From positions 1 to 34,656 of the forward strand of contig JAFGSR010000216.1 of assembly GCA_016934515.1 (NCBI GenBank): DNA of 34,656 nt, given 5' to 3'. The position numbers and the translations under genes were made by a program. The stretch's first letter is position 1; the number at the start of each line of letters is the position of its first letter. This stretch comes from Sedimentisphaerales bacterium (GTDB lineage Bacteria > Planctomycetota > Phycisphaerae > Sedimentisphaerales > SM23-30). Shown here in pieces: positions 8,469-16,618 of this stretch. The notes under the pieces are model-generated. The model saw only the letters and a program-made list of their open reading frames with translations. It did not search any database and had not been told where the DNA came from.

Positions 8469-9329
8469 CTATTCTACGGCCCGGGGTAGCTCAATAGTAA
8501 AGTTTGAACCTTTGCCGGGTTCGCTGTGGAGTTCGATGTGGCCGCGGTGCTCTTCGATGATGCGGCGACAGGTGGGCAGGCCCAGGCCGGTTCCTCCGGA
8601 ACGGGTGGTGTAATAAGCGTCGAATATTTTTTCCTTTAATTGCGGGTCGATGCCGGGTCCGGTGTCAGTGATGTTGATGAGGGCGTTTTCGGCGGTGCGG
8701 CTGGTGCGGATGATGAGTTCGCCGCTGTGTTCCATGGCCTGGATGGCGTTGATGAAAAGGTTTAAGAAAGCCTGTTTGAGCAGATCGACATCGACCGAGC
8801 ACTTAAGCGGTTCGCGGCAAAGGCTTTTGCGGATTTGGATGTTTTTGCAGTGGGCCTGGGGCTCAAAGAAATCAATCAGGTCGTCCAGGATTTCGTTGAC
8901 ATCGCAATTTATGGGGTGCAGTTCCATTTTTCCGGCGTAGCGCAGGAACTCGTTGAGGGTTTCGGAAAGGCGGTCGGTTTCGCCGATGAGCAGATTGAGT
9001 TTGCGCAGGTAGCGACGATAGTTCTGGGCGGTCGAATCCAGAGGTTCGTCTTCGGGGTCCTGGGAGTTTTTTGCTTCTTTGAGTTGTCTTTCGACGTTTT
9101 CGCTGAGCAATTGCAGGTTCATTTTGATAGTGGACAGGGGGTTGCGGATTTCGTGGGCCAGGCCGCTGGTGAGGGTTCCCAGTTCAGCCAGGCGTTCGGC
9201 ACCGCGGGTTCGGCGTAGCAGCTTTTTATCCCTCTGGTGCTGTTTTTTGGACCAGTGAACGCTGAGCTGCCAGGCCACCAAAGCCGCCAGAGTTGCACCG
9301 AGACAGAATGAGAAAAAGATTTTTTCCAT
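8469..9329 (-). CDS. Membrane-linked sensor histidine kinase, partner of the sigma-54 regulator
   Basis: 286 residues. One N-terminal membrane helix (about 4-24) and almost no periplasmic part, so it probably senses an internal or membrane signal, or works with a partner. The HisKA domain has the H-box GLAHEIRNPLS (phospho-His59); the ATPase domain has the N-box LFINAIQAM, G1 DTGPGI and G2 GGTGLGL. This is a NtrB/AtoS-like layout without a PAS domain. It lies 93 bases after pnp and 103 bases before the regulator gene. There is no Shine-Dalgarno; a TTGCAA-17-TATTTT promoter puts the transcript start at the A of the ATG, so the mRNA is probably leaderless. Confidence 0.93.
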   Translation of the reverse strand: MEKIFFSFCLGATLAALVAWQLSVHWSKKQHQRDKKLLRRTRGAERLAELGTLTSGLAHEIRNPLSTIKMNLQLLSENVERQLKEAKNSQDPEDEPLDSTAQNYRRYLRKLNLLIGETDRLSETLNEFLRYAGKMELHPINCDVNEILDDLIDFFEPQAHCKNIQIRKSLCREPLKCSVDVDLLKQAFLNLFINAIQAMEHSGELIIRTSRTAENALINITDTGPGIDPQLKEKIFDAYYTTRSGGTGLGLPTCRRIIEEHRGHIELHSEPGKGSNFTIELPRAVE

Positions 9330-9335
9330 AGGTAT

Positions 9336-9364
9336 AAAATAAAGCCTTGGACTCGTAATTGCAA
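9336..9364 (-). promoter_or_regulatory. Promoter of the kinase-regulator pair, predicted leaderless
   Basis: On the minus strand TTGCAA (9364-9359) and TATTTT (9341-9336) are 17 bases apart. Six bases after the -10 comes the ATG at 9329, so the start of transcription and of translation should coincide. Confidence 0.55.
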
Positions 9365-9422
9365 GCCCAAGGCCGAGCTGTTGAGGATTTAAGAAAATCT
9401 TTCCAGTGATTATTTTGGCTAA

Positions 9423-11534
9423 TCACTTGTCGGAAGATTTTTTCTGGTCTTTCAAGACGGCTTTTCGAGAGAGCTTAATCCGGCCCTGCTCGTCTATCGC
9501 AATTACCTTGACCTGCATTTCGTCTCCGACTTTGCAAACGTCGTTGACTGCTTCGACATACCCGTCGGAAAGTTCGCTGATGTGGCACATGCCTTCTTTG
9601 CCGGGGGCGATTTCGATAAAGGCGCCAAAATCTTTCGTGGCGACGACTTTGCCATCATAGAGGTCGCCAATCTGGACAGGCCTGGTCATGGATTCAACCA
9701 TATCCAGGGCGCGCAGGTGTCCTTCACCGCTGGTGCAGGAGATGTAAACGGTGCCGTCGTCTTCGATTTCGATGTTGGCATTGGTGAGTTCCTGGATACG
9801 TTTGACATTACTGCCGCCCGGGCCGATGAGTTTGCCGATCATTTCCGGTGGGATGGTGGTAACGACCAGCTTAGGAGCGTAACTGGACAGGTTCTTGCGA
9901 GGCTGGTCGATAACGCTCAGCATGCTGTGCAGGATATTCAGGCGGGCTTTTTTGGCCCGGTCGAAAGTTTCGCGAATGACATCCAGGGTTAAGAACCGGG
10001 CTTTCAGGTCGAGTTGGATGCCGGTGATACCTTTTTGGGAGCCGGCAACTTTAAAGTCCATGTCGCCAAAGTGGTCTTCTTCGCCGATGATGTCGGTTAG
10101 TAATTCATATTTGTCGCCGTTGCTGACCTTGCCGATGGAAATGCCGGCGACGGGGTGTTTGATGGGGATGCCGGCGTCCATCATTGCCAGGGTGCCGCCG
10201 CAGACGCTGGCCATGGAACTGGAGCCGTTGGATTCGAGAATGTCACTGACGAGTTTGACCGTGTAGGGGAAGTCCTCGAGGGTAGGCAGGACCTGGCTGA
10301 GGCTGCGTTCAGCCAGAGCACCGTGGCCGATTTCGCGTCGGCCGGGACCCATGATGCGTCGGCATTCACCCACGCAAAACGGCGGGAAATTGTAGTGCAG
10401 CATGAAGCGTTGTTCGTATTCACCCATGAGTCCGTCGATAGTTTGAGCGTCATCGCTGGTGCCCAGGGTGGCGGTAACCAGGGCCTGGGTTTCGCCGCGG
10501 GTGAAGATGGCGGAGCCGTGCGTACGCGGCAGGGCGGCAACTTCACCGCTGATGGGGCGAATATCTTCGAAGCCGCGACCGTCGGCACGTCGCCCGGCCA
10601 GGATTTCGTCGCGGTGGACTTTTTCCGTGAACTGCTCGATTGCCGTACGTACCAGTTCGGGGGAGTATTGCGGCTCTTTATCGGAATCTTCCGGGCACAC
10701 ATCTTCTTTGAAATCATCGAAGATTTTGTTGACGGTGTCATTGCGTTCCTTTTTACCGGTAATCAGGCGGGCCTGGCGAAAAGCCGAGCCGGTTTTTTCT
10801 TCGAGCATTTCCAGTAGAGCCGAGGTGTCCGGTGCCTCATAAGCGTATTTTTCTTTGCCGCAGTCGGCCTGCAGTTCCAGAATCATATCGCAGATTTCCT
10901 TGATGGTTTTGTGCCCGAGTTCGATGGCTTCGGCGACTACCTCTTCAGAAAGTTCCTGAGCGCCAACTTCGATCATGTTAACGCCGTCTTTAAGACCGCC
11001 CAGGACCAGGTCCATTGATGATTTTTCCCGCTCTTCGGTGGTGGGATTGATGATGAACTCATCGTCAACACGGCCTACGCGGACGGCAGCGAGCGGCCCG
11101 TCAAAGGGGATGTCCGAAATCGCCAAAGCAGCAAACGCACCGATCATCGCCAGGATATCCGGATCGTTTTGCATGTCTGCGGACCAGACCATGGCCTGGA
11201 TTTGCACCTCATCGCGGAAACCTGCCGGGAACAGCGGTCGGCAGGGACGGTCGATATTCCGCATGGTGAGGATTTCCTTCATGGTGGGTCGTCCTTCACG
11301 TTTCATGAAGCCGCCGGGGAATTTGCCGGCAGCGGAGAGCTTTTCCCGATAATCCACCGTCAGCGGAAAGAAATCGATACCTTCTCGGGGATCGGCAGAG
11401 ACCACCGCGACAAAGACCACTGTTTCACCATAGCGGACCACGACTGATCCGGAGGCTTGTTTGGCCAGTTTACCGGTTTCGATTGACAACAACCTGCCGG
11501 CGATTTGTTTTTCAACTTTTCTTACCATAGACAT
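9423..11534 (-). CDS. pnp: Polyribonucleotide nucleotidyltransferase (PNPase)
   Basis: 703 residues, the normal length. Phosphorolytic 3'-5' exoribonuclease of the RNA degradosome. Two RNase PH domains (the second with GRRADGRGFEDIRPI and TRGETQALVTATLG) flank a helical linker; they are followed by a KH domain with the GPGG loop (MIGKLIGPGGSNVKRIQE) and a C-terminal S1 domain (GKVVATKDFGAFIEI, GMCHISEL). All parts are intact. The start at 11534 has AAGGT about 9 bases upstream; the ATG two codons in is less well placed. It follows rpsO on the same strand, the widely conserved rpsO-pnp order, but with a 485-base gap. Confidence 0.97.
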   Translation of the reverse strand: MSMVRKVEKQIAGRLLSIETGKLAKQASGSVVVRYGETVVFVAVVSADPREGIDFFPLTVDYREKLSAAGKFPGGFMKREGRPTMKEILTMRNIDRPCRPLFPAGFRDEVQIQAMVWSADMQNDPDILAMIGAFAALAISDIPFDGPLAAVRVGRVDDEFIINPTTEEREKSSMDLVLGGLKDGVNMIEVGAQELSEEVVAEAIELGHKTIKEICDMILELQADCGKEKYAYEAPDTSALLEMLEEKTGSAFRQARLITGKKERNDTVNKIFDDFKEDVCPEDSDKEPQYSPELVRTAIEQFTEKVHRDEILAGRRADGRGFEDIRPISGEVAALPRTHGSAIFTRGETQALVTATLGTSDDAQTIDGLMGEYEQRFMLHYNFPPFCVGECRRIMGPGRREIGHGALAERSLSQVLPTLEDFPYTVKLVSDILESNGSSSMASVCGGTLAMMDAGIPIKHPVAGISIGKVSNGDKYELLTDIIGEEDHFGDMDFKVAGSQKGITGIQLDLKARFLTLDVIRETFDRAKKARLNILHSMLSVIDQPRKNLSSYAPKLVVTTIPPEMIGKLIGPGGSNVKRIQELTNANIEIEDDGTVYISCTSGEGHLRALDMVESMTRPVQIGDLYDGKVVATKDFGAFIEIAPGKEGMCHISELSDGYVEAVNDVCKVGDEMQVKVIAIDEQGRIKLSRKAVLKDQKKSSDK

Positions 11535-12019
11535 TTGCTAGTTACCTTCTTTCTTTTTCATCTTTGACCAGCAACAACTCTTCGCTCCAACAAAACCGTT
11601 TTTCAGGATTAAAGGTCAATAAGCGTTATTCCTGACGAATCTTGCTGAAGCTTTAATTTATCCGACTCTATATTTACATTACTTTTCTGTTATTAATTGC
11701 GCAGCATTACCGGGTAAGGGATAAAGGTTTGCAGTGAAGGAGAAGGTGAATTCCGCGCCGAGAGCAACCGTTTGAAGCCAACCCGCCCCGAAATTGATTT
11801 TTCAGTCCATCCAACCAAACTTTACCAATATGCCACCCGGCATACCCTTGACAATATCATCCATCCGCCAACAAACCGTAAACCGCAATTTTCCAACCGA
11901 ACCTGCTGACTACCAAATTGCGGGTCCAACACCAACATTCGTTTTGCCTTCAAAAAATTAAGCAAAACACAAATTAGTCCCAACAAAACTCGTCAGGCGC
12001 TAATGAATATTATTCTTTT
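11535..12019. other. Long rpsO-pnp intergenic region
   Basis: 485 bases without a credible frame, on a pair of genes often cotranscribed and RNase III-processed in other bacteria. I see one small inverted repeat, TATGCC (11829-11834) with GGCATA (11839-11844), and an AT-rich stretch near 11640-11700. No confident promoter was found. It may hold pnp leader structures or an unannotated small RNA. Confidence 0.35.
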
Positions 12020-12286
12020 TTACTTACGTAGTCCCAGCCGGGCGATAGTATTCGCATAGCGCTGGTGATCTTTTTGGGCCAGGTACTTTAGCAGCCTGGA
12101 TCGCTGTCCAACCATTTGGAGAAGACCGCGGCGAGAAGCGTGATCCTTTTTGTGGGTTTTGAAGTGCCCGGTAAGGTACTCGATCCTCTTGGTCAGTATG
12201 GCGATTTGCACCTCCGGAGAGCCGGTGTCGCCTTCGTGGACCGCAAATTCTTTAATAACGTCCTGTTTCGCCTGTGCAGTTATCAT
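12020..12286 (-). CDS. rpsO: 30S ribosomal protein S15
   Basis: 88 residues, the standard size. Binds the central domain of 16S rRNA and is needed for 30S platform assembly. The sequence has the family hallmarks [30 protein letters not shown] and the basic QRSRLLKYL segment. An AAGGAAA Shine-Dalgarno precedes the ATG. The leader upstream holds a CCGGAG/CTCCGG hairpin and other GC-rich pairing, which fits the autoregulation by S15 binding to its own mRNA known in other bacteria, although the leader structure itself differs between phyla. Confidence 0.97.
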   Translation of the reverse strand: MITAQAKQDVIKEFAVHEGDTGSPEVQIAILTKRIEYLTGHFKTHKKDHASRRGLLQMVGQRSRLLKYLAQKDHQRYANTIARLGLRK

Positions 12287-12430
12287 TTTTTGTTTCCTTC
12301 CCCGACCTGGTCCGAACGACGGTGCCGGTCAGCTAAGAAGTAAAATCCATTGCGGCGGTATTACTTCCGGAGTTTACACAACCTCCGGGTCGCCGACTAT
12401 TGTTGAATTATTGTAACCTCAGAACTGCAG
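12287..12430 (-). promoter_or_regulatory. Structured leader upstream of rpsO
   Basis: The region contains a 6-bp hairpin (CCGGAG 12367-12372 with CTCCGG 12383-12388) and a second GC-rich segment (12300-12335) next to the ribosome-binding site. It is a candidate for S15 autoregulation by analogy with other bacteria; no conserved S15-binding pattern was verified. Confidence 0.35.
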
Positions 12431-12434
12431 ATTG

Positions 12435-12489
12435 CAATAAAAACAAATTGGCTGGTTTATTCATCGGCAAAATATGCCTAAACCAGCCA
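12435..12489 (-). terminator. Terminator after hemB
   Basis: On the minus strand an 11-bp perfect stem (TGGCTGGTTTA/TAAACCAGCCA, 12449-12459 with 12479-12489) with an inner GGCA/TGCC pairing, followed after AATTTG by a T5 run. It lies about 85 bases after the hemB stop and ahead of rpsO. Confidence 0.65.
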
Positions 12490-12573
12490 GCATTCAATTG
12501 TAGCAGAAATTATCAAAAAAGCAAGCTATAGTTGTAATCGCTTGTCAACAAAAGCCTTACGTCCCAGCTAGCC

Positions 12574-13557
12574 TTAGAGCCAGTTGGCGACATCAAGTCC
12601 GTGGTAAGTGATAATCAGGTCGGCGCCGGCACGTTTGAGGTTGGTGAGGATTTCGAGGACGATTTTTTTTTCGTCGAGCCACCCTTTTTCAGCAGCGGCC
12701 TTGACCATGGCGTACTCGCCGGAAACGTTGTAGGCCGCGGTGGGCATACCAAAAGTGTCCTTCACCCGGCGGATGATATCCATGTAGGTTAACGCCGGTT
12801 TTACCATGACGATGTCGGCACCTTCCTGGATGTCCAGTTCGACCTCGCGCAGGGCTTCGTCGGAGTTGGCGATGTCCATCTGGTAGCTTTGGCGGTCGCC
12901 GAATTGCGGGGAACCTTGGGCGGCGTCCCGGAAGGGGCCGTAAAAGCTGGAGGCGTACTTGGCAGAGTAAGCCATGATGGGCAGGTTGCAAAAGTCAGCT
13001 TCGTCAAGCGCCTGTCGAATTGCTCCCACGCCGCCGTCGATCATCCCCGACGGAGCCACCATGTCAGCGCCAGCTTTGGCGTGAGAAACCACCTGCAAAG
13101 CCAGGTTTTCACAGGTGGCATCGTGGTCGAGCGTCATCTGGTGTTTTTTTTCGATCAGGACGCCGCAGTGGCCATGGTCGGTGTATTCGCAGAAACAGAC
13201 GTCGGTGATCAGGTTAATTTCCGGAACCGCTTTTTTGATGGTGCGCAGCGCGTGCTGAATTACCCCGTTTTTGTCGTCCCAACTGTCGCTGCCAGTGGGG
13301 TCTTTTTTGGCGGGGATGCCGAAAAGCAGTACAGAACCGATGCCGCAATCGAACAACTCGCGGGCGTATTCCGCGGCGTTTTCGGCACTAAGCTGGAACT
13401 GACCGGGCATGGAGGCGATTTCGTTGCGGACGTTGTCACCGTGGTGGATGAACATCGGCACGATCAAATCCTCCACGCCGAGTCGGTTTTCACGGACCAT
13501 GGTGCGAAAAATTTTATTGCTACGCATTCTGCTCAGTCGAATATCCGGGTAACTCAT
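12574..13557 (-). CDS. hemB: Delta-aminolevulinic acid dehydratase (porphobilinogen synthase)
   Basis: Condenses two 5-aminolevulinate molecules to porphobilinogen in haem synthesis. 327 residues, full length. The active-site lysines are Lys200 (YSAKYAS) and the Schiff-base Lys253 (MVKPA). The metal site is the Cys-rich type DVCFCEYTDHGHCG (Cys121, Cys123, Cys131), which predicts a zinc-dependent rather than purely magnesium-dependent enzyme. AAAGGA precedes the ATG. It follows the isochorismatase-family gene by 69 bases on the same strand and probably shares its transcript. Confidence 0.97.
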   Translation of the reverse strand: MSYPDIRLSRMRSNKIFRTMVRENRLGVEDLIVPMFIHHGDNVRNEIASMPGQFQLSAENAAEYARELFDCGIGSVLLFGIPAKKDPTGSDSWDDKNGVIQHALRTIKKAVPEINLITDVCFCEYTDHGHCGVLIEKKHQMTLDHDATCENLALQVVSHAKAGADMVAPSGMIDGGVGAIRQALDEADFCNLPIMAYSAKYASSFYGPFRDAAQGSPQFGDRQSYQMDIANSDEALREVELDIQEGADIVMVKPALTYMDIIRRVKDTFGMPTAAYNVSGEYAMVKAAAEKGWLDEKKIVLEILTNLKRAGADLIITYHGLDVANWL

Positions 13558-13626
13558 AATTTGTTCCTTTGCAACAGGGTGATAATTTTTCGAGGATCAT
13601 CTGTTAGCCTTGATTAAACCGGTTTG

Positions 13627-14181
13627 CTATTTGATAAGTTTTGATAGCTGTCGAAAAGCCGGGTGTTCGCTGGAAAAGGTCATTTCCATGATAGCTGCTT
13701 CGGTGGTGGTCAGGATTACCCCTGCCTGGCTAGCTCTTTGCAGAGCGATTTCGAAATCAGATTTTTCCCGGGAGCTAACCGCGTCGGCTGCGATGAAGGG
13801 CTGCAGCCCCATGGTGAGCAGGTCGTGAGCCGTTTGGCTGATGCAGACGTGGGCTTCGATGCCGACCAGCAGCACCTGGGTGCGGTTGACGGATTGCAGA
13901 GCCTGACAGATAGCCGGGTCTTGGCAGCAACTGAAGGTCAGCTTTTCGTGATATTGACAATCGCCCAGGATTTCCCGCAGAGGCTCGACGGTGCGCTTGA
14001 GCCCGCGGGGATATTGCTCGGTGACGATGATGGGGATTTGGAGTAGTTGGGCAGCTTCGATCATTATGCCGCTTCTCTGAACCACACGATCCATCTCAAA
14101 AATATGCGGGGCAAAAGCTTCCTGGATGTCCACCACCAGTAAAACGCAATTTTCCAGGCTTAAGAGGTTTTCATGTCGCAT
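13627..14181 (-). CDS. Isochorismatase-family cysteine hydrolase
   Basis: 184 residues. The catalytic triad of the family is visible: Asp18 (VVDIQEAF), Lys80 (HEKLTFSC) and Cys113 (GIEAHVCIS). The cis-peptide region precedes the Cys as usual. The single-domain form resembles YcaC/nicotinamidase-like hydrolases; the substrate cannot be told from sequence, and siderophore synthesis is not indicated by neighbours. GGAG lies 8 bases before the ATG. It lies 36 bases after the Fic gene stop, so it could be transcribed with Fic or separately. Confidence 0.88.
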   Translation of the reverse strand: MRHENLLSLENCVLLVVDIQEAFAPHIFEMDRVVQRSGIMIEAAQLLQIPIIVTEQYPRGLKRTVEPLREILGDCQYHEKLTFSCCQDPAICQALQSVNRTQVLLVGIEAHVCISQTAHDLLTMGLQPFIAADAVSSREKSDFEIALQRASQAGVILTTTEAAIMEMTFSSEHPAFRQLSKLIK

Positions 14182-14217
14182 ATAACGTTCTCCGGCAAAC
14201 GGTTCTCAATGTAACAA

Positions 14218-15558
14218 TTAATCGCTATTGATGGGCGTTGCCAGTTTTTTCTCCAGATCCGTATCCGGCTGAAAATACCATACTTTTCTGATTTTAATAC
14301 TGGTAAGCAATTTCTTTTTCGCCAGATCCAGCAAATCCAATCGAGCGGTTTGGTAAACTACATTGTGACACTTTCTGTGCGATTCAATCGTATATCTGTA
14401 GTTTGGGTGTCGCAAAGCATGATTGATAAGTGCACGCTGCCGGTGGTTAAGCCCAGCCATGCCTTTGAGTTCGTTTTCCAATTGCAATATGCGTTGGGTT
14501 TTGCGCTTGATATAATTGTGTAATTCATCAATCGATTTTTGAATGACATCCAAATGATACAAAATGAAATAAGTCAGATCATTGTCATCAGTCTCAGTAT
14601 ATAAAAACGCTTTTTCGTATTTAGCGTATGCCTGGACGATAATCTGGGAAATTGAAACGAATTCGAACAACCAGAAACCATTTTTCAACATCGACCAGTA
14701 AAAAAGAGCTCGGGCCGTTCTGCCGTTACCGTCCACGAAAGGATGTTCGTAAGCCAGCCAGAAGTGCAGTATTATTGATCTGACAAGCGGGTGGATAAAA
14801 TTCTTCGGGATTTTCCCGTTGGCAAAATCGCACATTTTCTGAACTCTATCATCCAGTTGTTCAGCCGGTGGTGGTTCATGGAGCACTTCATTGTACATGT
14901 CAGCTACCACTATTTGTTCCTGGTTGGTTCGGAATCTGCCCAAAGCTGACTGGTCGATAGTTTTGTAGGTTATCAACTGGTGGATTTTGAAAATCAGTTC
15001 TTTGGTTAAAGGCTCATCTTTCAAGCCGTTGATAAGTTCCATCGCCAGGTAATTATTGATTATCATTTGCTCACTTTTGTCACGCGGTTTTCGGCCCGAC
15101 CGGATCATCTCCTTAGCCACCTGGCGGGTGGTGGCGGCCCCTTCGATTTGGCTGGAAGTGATGGCTTCCTGGATCAGGGAGCTAATATAGTACTGATCTC
15201 TGGTTTGCGGATTAGTAATTTGCTCGGGCATTTGTATCGACCCGGCTGAATTCTGCGTAATTTTGTAGGATGCTTCTTCAATATAATCAATTTTGGCAAA
15301 CTTGAAAGGGAAGCCTTGGCGGTCGTTCAGTGGAATTACCCTGGACAGTTCCTGCCTTCGATATTTGATGCCCAACCACCATTCCTTGCTGGAGAAGTTG
15401 CCGGGAGGATCATAATATCGAATTTTGTCCCAATGGTGATATTTATCCTTAACCAGCGGGCTCGATATAGCATCGAAAATCTTCATTATCCGCTGTGGAT
15501 TATCGGACAATTCTGACTTGATTTGATTGATATCGGGAGGGCATTGCGGCCGCTTCAT
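14218..15558 (-). CDS. Fic-family AMP-transferase, class II with N-terminal inhibitory helix and C-terminal HTH
   Basis: 446 residues. The Fic core motif HPFVDGNGRTAR (His272) is complete, so the protein should transfer AMP (or another nucleotide phosphate) to a hydroxyl side chain. Upstream is the inhibitory motif SSQIEG (135-140, Glu139), the (S/T)xxxE(G/N) pattern of class II Fic proteins, so it is self-inhibited rather than paired with an antitoxin. The N-terminal part resembles the domain found before Fic in many chromosomal proteins. The last 80 residues (NHRQRALINHALRH and after) look like a winged helix. Directly upstream is an array of six TACTAAT sites, which fits autoregulation. 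The target protein is unknown. Confidence 0.92.
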   Translation of the reverse strand: MKRPQCPPDINQIKSELSDNPQRIMKIFDAISSPLVKDKYHHWDKIRYYDPPGNFSSKEWWLGIKYRRQELSRVIPLNDRQGFPFKFAKIDYIEEASYKITQNSAGSIQMPEQITNPQTRDQYYISSLIQEAITSSQIEGAATTRQVAKEMIRSGRKPRDKSEQMIINNYLAMELINGLKDEPLTKELIFKIHQLITYKTIDQSALGRFRTNQEQIVVADMYNEVLHEPPPAEQLDDRVQKMCDFANGKIPKNFIHPLVRSIILHFWLAYEHPFVDGNGRTARALFYWSMLKNGFWLFEFVSISQIIVQAYAKYEKAFLYTETDDNDLTYFILYHLDVIQKSIDELHNYIKRKTQRILQLENELKGMAGLNHRQRALINHALRHPNYRYTIESHRKCHNVVYQTARLDLLDLAKKKLLTSIKIRKVWYFQPDTDLEKKLATPINSD

Positions 15559-15594
15559 TTTCGTATACCATTATTAAATAAGCAATTACAGAAA

Positions 15595-15691
15595 TACTAA
15601 TTATATACTAATTTATTTTAAATTAGTATATAACACCATCGGCCATTTTTCAAATACTAATTTAGTAAAAATTAGTAGTAGATTAGTATTT
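15595..15691. promoter_or_regulatory. Operator-like array of six TACTAAT boxes before the Fic gene
   Basis: TACTAAT (or its complement ATTAGTA) occurs at 15595, 15606, 15622, 15655, 15671 and 15682. Two boxes form a perfect 14-bp palindrome with a 3-base loop (15602-15615 and 15619-15632); others pair as AAATACTAAT/ATTAGTATTT (15652-15661 and 15682-15691). The spacing and palindromy indicate a dimeric DNA-binding protein. The region ends 37 bases before the Fic ATG. No strong -35/-10 pair is seen, though TTAGTA-17-TTAATA overlaps the first box. Confidence 0.6.
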
Positions 15692-15721
15692 CACAAGCAG
15701 GAATTGCTAACTTCTTTTAAA

Positions 15722-16525
15722 TCAATCATTTGCAGCTACAGCCAGCACCGCCGCCGAGACCCGCGCGACGCCGGTCTTTCTCAGGGCTCGCCCGGCAACT
15801 CTCAGCGTGGTGCCCGTGGTGGTAACGTCATCGATCAGGCAGATGTGCTTGCCCGAATAGTCCGCGTCCACCCGGGCCGCGAAGGCGCCGCGAAGATTCA
15901 GCAGCCGATGGCTTCGGGCCAGCGAGGTTTGCGGTTCGGTATGGCGGATGCGGAGCAGGTCGCAATTTATCGGTATGGATCTGCCCTGCTTTTTTAACTG
16001 ACGGGCAACCACTTTCGCCAGCAGCTCCGCCTGATTGTAGGTTCGGCTCCAACGCCGCCGCCAGTGCAAAGGAATCGGCACCAGCAGATCAACATCCGCC
16101 AAATGCTCGTCACCCAGAAAAGCGTCCGTCAGTAACGAGCCTAGGAACTGGTCCAACTGGCTTTGGCGGCCGAATTTGAAGGACAGAATCAACTGCCGCA
16201 GAACCTTGCCGTAAGGGCCGACCCGGGTAATGTGAGAGATCGCGGGACGGCGGTTCTGACAATTATGGCAGCGCCCGTCGATCAGGGAAAAATCGCCAAT
16301 GTCATGGCCGCAAACCCGACAATAATTACCGGGCAGGTTTTCGCGCAAATTCTGCCAACAGTCCAGGCAAAGGAAATCGTCGCTGTCAGCAATGGCCGAT
16401 CCACAGGCGGCACAGGCAGGCGGGTAAATAAGCTCCATCAAGCCGTGGCTCAGCCGGCGACCGGCAGAAAAACAGCTTTCAAAAACCTTAATCGGGCGAT
16501 TGGGAATGAATCGGTTCCTCGACAT
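15722..16525 (-). CDS. comF: ComF-family phosphoribosyltransferase-like protein
   Basis: About 267 residues. The N-terminus carries a four-Cys zinc ribbon type region (CAACGSA, CLDCW, CRVCG, CHNC); the C-terminal half is a type I phosphoribosyltransferase fold with the PRPP loop ICLIDDVTTTGTTL. ComF proteins act in DNA uptake and in recombination/repair in naturally competent bacteria; no other competence gene is here. I chose the ATG at 16525 over the GTG two codons upstream because a TTTACG-17-TATCTT promoter predicts transcription to start at about 16526. There is no Shine-Dalgarno. Confidence 0.85.
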   Translation of the reverse strand: MSRNRFIPNRPIKVFESCFSAGRRLSHGLMELIYPPACAACGSAIADSDDFLCLDCWQNLRENLPGNYCRVCGHDIGDFSLIDGRCHNCQNRRPAISHITRVGPYGKVLRQLILSFKFGRQSQLDQFLGSLLTDAFLGDEHLADVDLLVPIPLHWRRRWSRTYNQAELLAKVVARQLKKQGRSIPINCDLLRIRHTEPQTSLARSHRLLNLRGAFAARVDADYSGKHICLIDDVTTTGTTLRVAGRALRKTGVARVSAAVLAVAAND

Positions 16526-16532
16526 TACCACT

Positions 16533-16561
16533 AAGATAACCTATTTAGCATTTTTCGTAAA
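16533..16561 (-). promoter_or_regulatory. comF promoter, predicted leaderless
   Basis: On the minus strand TTTACG (16561-16556), 17 bases, TATCTT (16538-16533). The expected start is next to the ATG at 16525. Confidence 0.5.
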
Positions 16562-16583
16562 GACTTCTCAGTAAACATTTTAA

Positions 16584-16613
16584 TTGACAAAAACCGCAAA
16601 TCTGAAAGAATAA
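16584..16613 (+). promoter_or_regulatory. lptF-like gene promoter, predicted leaderless
   Basis: A perfect TTGACA (16584-16589), 18 bases, GAATAA (16608-16613), giving a start at about 16620, on the ATG at 16619. It is back to back with the comF promoter. Confidence 0.45.
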
Positions 16614-16618
16614 TGCCC

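Noticed and set aside
12889..13617. 242-aa plus-strand frame opposite hemB
   Set aside because: Shadow of a confidently identified gene; no recognisable domain.
13627..14181. Isochorismatase in siderophore synthesis
   Set aside because: No entA/B/E-like neighbours; only the general hydrolase fold is supported.
15602..15632. dif site candidate at the 31-base palindrome
   Set aside because: A dif site has two 11-base XerC/XerD arms around a 6-base centre; this has 14-base perfect arms around 3 bases and is one of six operator-like boxes.
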